64,000 bases of DNA from Cercis canadensis (Eukaryota; Streptophyta; Magnoliopsida; Fabales; Fabaceae): assembly GCA_003255065.1 (NCBI GenBank), contig QAOA01007267.1, positions 210,303 through 274,302 on the forward strand. The letters run 5' to 3'. The notes under the pieces are model-generated. The model worked only from the letters and a program-made list of their open reading frames with translations. It was not told the origin of the DNA and searched no databases. Every line of letters begins with the position of its first letter. Position 1 is the stretch's first letter. Shown here in pieces: positions 57,396-64,000 of the stretch. The translations under genes were made by a program, and so were the position numbers.

Positions 57396-60300
57396 ATGCC
57401 TCACCACCAACCAGCTTTAATGGAGCCAGTTCTGAGTTATAACAATCACACCACCAATGGCAACCACCACCATGCCTTTGATAGTGATATCGTTGCCTGG
57501 TTTGAAGATGTTTCTTCTAATGCTGCTTCTGTCCAAACTCACACATTATGCCGGATTCTCAAGCACAACCATGGGGTTGAGTACCTCAAGAAATGGTTGG
57601 GAGAGTACAATATCCAAGACATGGATGCATGTGCATTGGAATCTCTTTTCTCTTCTGTGGTGCCTCTTTCCTCACATGCAGATTTTGAGCCATTCATCCA
57701 AAGGATTGCAGATGGGGATACTAATGACCCTTTACTCACTCAACAACCCATCACCACTCTTTCCTTAAGGTACCACTCGCTACCCCCATCACCTTTTCTA
57801 GTAGCTATTCTTGTTATTTCTTTCACTTGTTCCTTTATCTTTGGGGGGTTCAATTTGGATTTATCAAACCAATGCTTGATTTTTATTTTTTTTTATGGTC
57901 ATGTTGGTACTAGGTAGGAATCAGAATGTAGAATATTAAATGGAGGCCATGCATATGCCTCCCTTCCTTTTATTCTCTATCACTTTCTAGCTAAGATACT
58001 CAACTCCTGGCCTTTTTCTAGGATTTGATAACTTGGTGCAGGAGAACCAAATAAAACAATAGCTCATGTTAAAGTAATTAACGAAGGCAGCTTTTCCAAG
58101 TTGNTAGCTCAAGTTAAAGTAATTAACGAAGGCAGCTTTTCCAAGTTGATATATATATATATATATATACAAGATTATGGTACTATCACATTAATTTGAA
58201 GGGTAATAGTACCCTACACATAGGCCATTCATTTTTCTTTCCGAGTATGGAAGATCTCCCTCCACTTTCTGATAAATTTTCATTTATGACTTTTTTTTGT
58301 GATGTTTGTTTTGCAGTTCTGGAACCACAGATGGAAGGCAGAAATATGTACCTTTTACCCGCCATAGTGCACAAACTACCCTTCAAATTTTCACTTTAGC
58401 AGCAGCCTATAGATCAAGGTGTGTTGTCAATCCTTCACACACTTTTCCTTTCATGTCAGAGACACATTTATTTCCAAGTTCTCACTCTTGTCTTCACTGT
58501 TGAAAAGGGTTTATCCCACAAGGGAAGGAGGGAGGATTCTTGAATTCATATACAGCAGCAGACAGTTCAAAACAAAAGGAGGCCTAACCGCAGGAACAGC
58601 CACAACCCACTACTATGCAAGCCAAGAATTCAAAATCAAACAGGAGAAAACAAAGTCATTTACTTGCAGCCCTGATGAAGTGATTTCTGGTGGAGATTAC
58701 AAACAAGTAACATATTGTCATCTCCTCCTTGGCCTCTTCTTCTCTGATCATGTAGAGTTTATCACCTCAGCCTTTGTCTATAGCATAGTGCATGCATTTC
58801 GCAATTTCGAAGAGTTATGGAGAGACATAATTAATGACATTAGAGATGGCACTCTGAGTCCAAGAATCAAATTACCCAAAATGAGAAACGCTGTTTTGGA
58901 TATTATCTCTCCAAACCTATCTTTGGCTACAAAATTAGAAGCTGCTTGCCACGAGTTAGAAGGGGTGAACTGGTTTGGCCTCATTCCCAAGCTTTGGCCA
59001 AATGCTAAGTATGTATATTCCATCATGACAGGATCTATGCAACCATATTTGAAGAAACTGAGGCATTATGCAAATGGGTTACCATTAGTAAGTGCTGATT
59101 ATGGTTCAACTGAGAGCTGGATTGGGGTTAATGTGGATCCTAGTTTACCTCCCGAGAGTGTAACATTTGCAGTAGTACCCACTTTCTCTTACTTTGAGTT
59201 CATACCACTTTACAGACAGAAACAAGATACCACTTCAGTTACTGATGATTTCATTGAAGATAAACCAATACCACTATCTCAGGTTAAAGTTGGACAAGAG
59301 TATGAAATTGTCCTCACAACTTTCACAGGTTTGTCATTCTTTTCTCTTACATAAACCCTCATTTTCTCTATAAGCCATATACTTTTCTCATAAATTCTGA
59401 TTTTAAACCATCTTTTTTCTTTCAACTGCGTAGGTTATCTTTACTTTTTTATTTATGAATCTCAACTAAACGCTTTTAGCTACATAATTGTGAAACTTTT
59501 CATGGTCTGTGACCGATTTGACATATTGCTCTCACATAAAATAATGCTTAATGCAATTGGTCAAGATAAGGAGAAACCTTGCTGTGTTATATTCAAACCT
59601 TGCTTAATGCAATTGGACATGAACAAGAAACTGTCTACTATTTGCGGGCCAATAAATCTCATATCTTCTCACTGATATATATGGTAGCCAATCACAACTT
59701 AGGAAAGCTTCTGTTATATACAACACGTGGATCCATGATAAAGGATACTAATAATTAATGAGCATATCCATCGCTTACTTCTTGCTGGTTATAATAACGT
59801 TAACTTGTGTAAACTGTGACCACAAAGAATTTTACTGAAATACAACTTTTGTATGCACATCTATGCATAACAGTTCAAGTGGCTACATTCAAATTTAAAG
59901 TTAATTGTTCTAGTTACACATCACAATACCTCGCACTTGCACACTTAGCAGCATTTGAGTTTAACTTGTCCAACTGAACGCTAGTGAAACTTTAAACTGA
60001 CAACTCAGATTTACTTGAAATAGAGCTACTTCTTCTATTGTGCATATATAGTTGTGTGAATACAAGCTTTGTCCCAAGTAACGTGACTTGTGTGGCCACC
60101 ACCCACGGGTTGGTCGTATATGTGTGACTTTTCAATACTTTGATTGATGTTATTTACCTCCCAGTTTAGATCGTCTGACAAGGATTTACCTAGACTTGTT
60201 CTGTAATTGTCATTTTCAAATTCCTTTGCATAAGATCTTACGAAAGACTGAAAGTTCCGTTTCAGGGCTATACAGGTGCAGATTAGGAGATGTGGTGGAA

Positions 60301-60804
60301 GTGGTTGGTTTTCACAATGGGACCCCAAAGTTGAACTTTATATGCAGAAGAAAGCTAATTCTAACAGTAAATATAGACAAGAATACCGAGAAGGACCTTC
60401 AACTAGTGGTAGAGATGGGGTCACTGCTGCTAAACAAGGCCCAAGCTGAGGTTGTGGATTTCACTAGCTGTGCCGATGTCTCGAACCAACCGGGACACTA
60501 TGTAATTTACTGGGAGATCAGAGGAGAGGTAGAGGACAAAGTTCTGGGCGAGTGTTGCACAGAAATGGACGCATCTTTTGTGGACCATGGCTATGTAGTG
60601 TCCAGGAAAACCAACTCAATAGGACCACTAGAGCTTTGCATTGTGGAGAGAGGCACTTTCAAGAAGATTTTGGATTATTTCGTTGCAAATGGCTCAGCTT
60701 TAAGCCAATTCAAGACCCCTAGGTGCACTAACAACCAGGGTCTCCTCAAAATTCTCAATGATTGCACCTTTAAAAGCTTTCGCAGCACTGCCTATACTTG
60801 TTGA
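57396..60804 (+). CDS. GH3 family acyl-acid-amido synthetase, GH3.10/DFL2-like
   Basis: GH3 enzymes adenylate an acyl acid (jasmonate, auxin or a benzoate) and join it to an amino acid. Exons are 57396-57769, 58317-58418, 58508-59328 and 60266-60804, 611 aa (603 from the second in-frame ATG at 57420), the usual family size. ATP-binding motif I is SSGTTDGRQKYVPFT; motif II is VSADYGSTESWIGVNVDP; motif III is LYRCRLGDVVEV. Other conserved parts are LTAGTATTHYY, SIMTGSMQPYLKKLRHYA, TFSYFEFIPLY, HYVIYWEIRGE and GPLELCIVERGTF, and the end QFKTPRCTNN. The closest match by memory is Arabidopsis GH3.10/DFL2 (At4g03400). Motif III has Cys where most members have Tyr or Val, and FICRRK has Cys in place of Tyr. 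A single-N duplication lies in intron 1; intron 3 is 937 bp. Confidence 0.93.
58060..58148. repeat. Single-N junction with 44-bp flanking direct repeat in GH3 intron 1
   Basis: 58060-58103 and 58105-58148 are 44-bp copies differing at one base, on both sides of the N at 58104, followed by a (TA)n run. Probable assembly artefact; exons are unaffected. Confidence 0.82.
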
Positions 60805-61463
60805 CTGGAAGTTAATCACTAATTATTAACTTCTTTGGCAGGTGACCCAAACTAGCTTGTTTAACCCCACCAACAATTAATGCAGCTTTGAAATGTAGAC
60901 AACAATCATTTCTTTTCAAAGTTTTAAAATTTTGCTCCCTTTTTCTTTTATTTTTTAAACCTTACTAGCAACAAATGGATCATATCAAGTAATACGCCTA
61001 TGCGTTTATGGCAAGCATCCAACACACGTTTATGTGCCACAAATTAATAAATAATAATATTAGTTGCACAATTTTTAGATACACAAAAGCCTGCACAATC
61101 ATGCAGTGCTGCATGTCCAAGTGTAGAAAACATATTTTAATTAATACCATATAAATAATTATATTAATTTATTGTATATATTAAGAGTTGTGCAAAATCA
61201 AACTCAATTTCATTAAACCCAAAAAACATCATAGTCATAAAAGAAGCACTTTCTTTTTCATGCACTATTTTTTATTGAAAGTGGTGGAAATTAGAAGAAT
61301 TCAGGTAGTAGCCTAGTACTTCTATATGGAGAACTGCTTGCCCATATACATATATAGACCATATTTCCCCTACTTTCATGGAAACTAGATAGTGTTGTGA
61401 ACATAAGAGTATATGACAACTTTTAATCATGGGGAGCACACAGTTTCTTCTTTATTATATATA
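60805..61463. other. GH3 3' region and spacer
   Basis: AT-rich, with no gene seen. The 3' UTR of the GH3 gene ends somewhere in the first few hundred bases. Confidence 0.4.
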
Positions 61464-61862
61464 CTAGTATTGGGCCCCGCGCGATGCGCGGCTGGGCATT
61501 ACAGCGGAAGGCGACACAAAATAAAAAAATCTTATTGGATTACCCGTTGGGGTTGCTTTAGTCCTTTTTCCAAGTGCCATAGGAAATCATATTTAATCAC
61601 CCAATGTGATTAGTTTATTGGTTACCCAAATTATAATCCTATTAAAACTTTAGCAAATTTGTACTTGTGGTCTAACTTTAATCTTTTTTCTAGTGTTATA
61701 GGTTATTTAATCTTTTTCCTCCAAAGATTATACCTAGACCTAGTTATAATTTTGATTTTCGTTCCCTTCTCTCTCTATCTCAATTATCATATTCGACCCC
61801 TACTCATTTCAACTCATTTATATTTAAATATAATTCTAATTACTATTGCTATTTTGTATAGA
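61464..61862 (-). mobile_element. Probable non-autonomous Helitron
   Basis: Read on the minus strand, the element begins TCTATACAAAATAG just after an A (boundary at 61862/61863). It ends with a 6-bp GC hairpin CCGCGC-atc-GCGCGG (61477-61491), then nine bases, then CTAG followed by T (61464-61467). A TC start, a GC-rich hairpin about ten bases before a CTRR end, insertion between A and T and no target duplication are the standard Helitron signs. It is 399 bp long with no coding capacity. The 3' end is convincing; the 5' end is weaker because it is only a short word. Confidence 0.55.
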
Positions 61863-64000
61863 TTTAAAGAAAAGTTATAACAGGGATATCCCTGTGTAAA
61901 ATGGTAGGACATTTATTTTTCATTCAAACATCACAAGAGTATATACCATTTTTTATTGATAAAGCATTGACCCGCTAATGGTTAGTAAAATAATTTAGTT
62001 CACATTCCCATCTTATCCCAAAAATTAACTACGCAAAATTAAATTGCCCCTTGTATATATTTAAATGCGACATGTAATGATTTTTTTTATATTTATAATA
62101 AATGTCACATCCCAATATTTGATTACCATTGATAAATTTTAAAGTAATGAAAAAATAATTAGTGTCATTAGCACTTAAAAACGTAAACACATTTCCATAT
62201 ATATATAAAAAAAAAAAATTTACTCAATAATAAACAAAATCCTTTAAGAAAAATTTGAATAACAAATATAGTGAAATTCGATGGACACGATTATTAGAAT
62301 TGAATTTGTTACGTCAACGTTGTATAAAGCAAGCAAATAGGTGATTAGTAATAGCACATGCCATAGTCGAATTGATCTAGGTGAATTTTTATGATATCTC
62401 AATTGAAAAAAAGTCTAATTTTATCTATTTAATGACTAAAAAAAGCAAATAGGTAACTAAAAAATGACATTTGCTATGCAAATTAAGAATTTAGCAAAAA
62501 AGAAGAAAAATAAGAAGCTTATTTCTTCATCTTGGTTGCTGATTAGCATGAACATTAATGATTTCTTCAGGCTACATGTTAAATATCTTCCATTAATTTG
62601 TCGAAACAACTTGCACCTTCATTGTCACGTGTATCATGTTTGGTTGAAAATGTAGCTGAAATGCTAAATTGTTTTCATGCTAAAATTTGGTGTTGCAAAA
62701 ATCAAATTTGATCTTTTCAATTGATTGAAAGCTAGTAGCTAGAGCTCAAGGATGCCAATCAATACAAACACGTAATTAACACGTGTATAACGTGTCGTCG
62801 GTATCCCTTATAAAGCCGAATGACTCACGATTATCTGTCAAGAATCTTTTGATATAATTGAGATTTCTATAATTTAATTTAACGAAAAGGGAAAAAAAAA
62901 AAATTGTCTTTTCCGAATTTGCTGCTGTCAAAATGAGTATTAGATAAAACAACATATAATTTCTTTTGTTTAATTGCTCTAAATGAGTAATTAAGTTGTT
63001 ACTCATAGTGTGTCATAAATCATAATTGAAAGAGTTGAATGCGGTGAATGGTCGGCGATTTTATTTTCCATGGATCTAGCCATAGCTGCCTAACTAGTTT
63101 GAGATTGAGCAAAACAGATCGACCATGAAACACCACAATCTTTTTGGGACCCATTAAGCAACATAAAATTAACATGAGTTTTTTTTTTTTTTTTTTTTTT
63201 TTACTTTAGCTACGATTTTTATTCAAATATAGAACTTACAAGTCTTGAGAACAATTTTAGTATCATTTAAATGAGTTATGTAGTTATGTTAGTGCACCAT
63301 TAATCTTGTTCTTATATTTTTTTATTATTGTAGATATATAATTAAATTTGCACCTTAAAAATTTGAGATAATTCAATTAAATTTTTTTCAAAGGATTTAA
63401 TATTGATTGACAATTTAGAAGAGTTTTACATAATTATAGAACTATGCATTATTATTTATGAAAAAAAACACTTAAAATTATTTTCTGTTAATACTGTAAA
63501 TAGTTTTACACCAACAATAGACTAAATTTAAACTCTTTTTAAATTATGTAATAATGTGAGTCCAAGCAATAAGAGAAACATTTCTCTAGAAAGCATAGAA
63601 AATAATTACAAATACAGAGAAAGCTTATCTACTGATATAGTGTATATATAAGATCTAGAGATTAAAAAAAAAAAAAAAGTAGATATGCTTAATTTATATA
63701 TTATTATGTGTCTATATAGAGCATAAATAGAATATAAATAACATATTTGGCTTACATATAAAATGAATTAAAAAAATAGTAGTACATTAAGTAGTGTGTA
63801 AATAAATAAGTGGAGCAATATGAGTTTCAGGCATGCTGGACGGATTGTACTAGAGTTGCAGTACTCCCTTGGACGTGGTTTTAGTGCAAAAGGGACAAAA
63901 GATATGGGTGATTCTGCGATATATAATTTTTTTTTTTTTTTTACATGATAACATATTAAAAATTATTGATATAAAAAGTAATTAATATTAATTATTTAAA
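61863..64000. other. Gene-free end of the window
   Basis: AT-rich with long poly(T) and poly(A) runs (63180-63202, 63665-63678, 63929-63942). No recognisable gene or complete repeat element. Confidence 0.5.

Overview
This is nuclear DNA of a flowering plant, a eudicot and probably woody or rosid-like (the lineage call is weak). Genes carry GT-AG introns and are separated by AT-rich spacers with LTR retrotransposons, foldback MITEs, a Helitron-like end and microsatellites. No prokaryotic operons, CRISPR arrays or recognisable tRNA/rRNA genes were seen.

Layout. 1-13.6 kb: two tandem class II small-molecule O-methyltransferase (OMT) genes on the + strand. The first is intact only if translation starts in a 15-codon upstream exon about 4 kb away. 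The second has a one-base deletion in its main exon and a nearly complete, young Ty1/copia element, with a sequencing gap inside, in its last intron. 13.9-14.6 kb: a solo LTR with a 5-bp target duplication. 15.4-18.9 kb: a ten-exon ELMO-domain gene. 20.3-22.3 kb: a third, intact, more diverged OMT gene with a MITE in its intron. 27.0-29.3 kb (- strand): a six-exon DUF789 gene. 37.4-37.9 kb (- strand): intronless PSB27, with a G-box/I-box promoter module. 46.8-49.2 kb: a five-exon PP2C phosphatase with an MGCC acylation start. 50.5-50.9 kb: a small secreted glycine-rich cell-wall protein. 53.4-53.6 kb (- strand): a probable 51-aa membrane protein. 57.4-60.8 kb: a four-exon GH3 acyl-acid-amido synthetase closest to GH3.10/DFL2. 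61.5-61.9 kb: a Helitron-like non-autonomous element.

How the genes relate. The OMTs are a local family, probably of specialised metabolism (phenylpropanoid, flavonoid or alkaloid methylation). The other genes are single-copy housekeeping or signalling genes: small-GTPase regulation, photosystem II assembly and repair, protein dephosphorylation, hormone conjugation. From memory, the set ELMO-DUF789-PSB27-PP2C matches Arabidopsis At1g03620-At1g03590, while GH3.10-PP2C-DUF789 matches At4g03400-At4g03420. The window may therefore show the unduplicated ancestral order.

Assembly caveats. There is one 876-N gap inside the copia element. Six isolated single Ns are present, at least five of them directly flanked by near-identical direct repeats. 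Those repeats look like contig overlaps that were never merged, not biology. No wholly new system was found; the strongest leads are the OMT upstream exon, the N-flanking duplications and the synteny.
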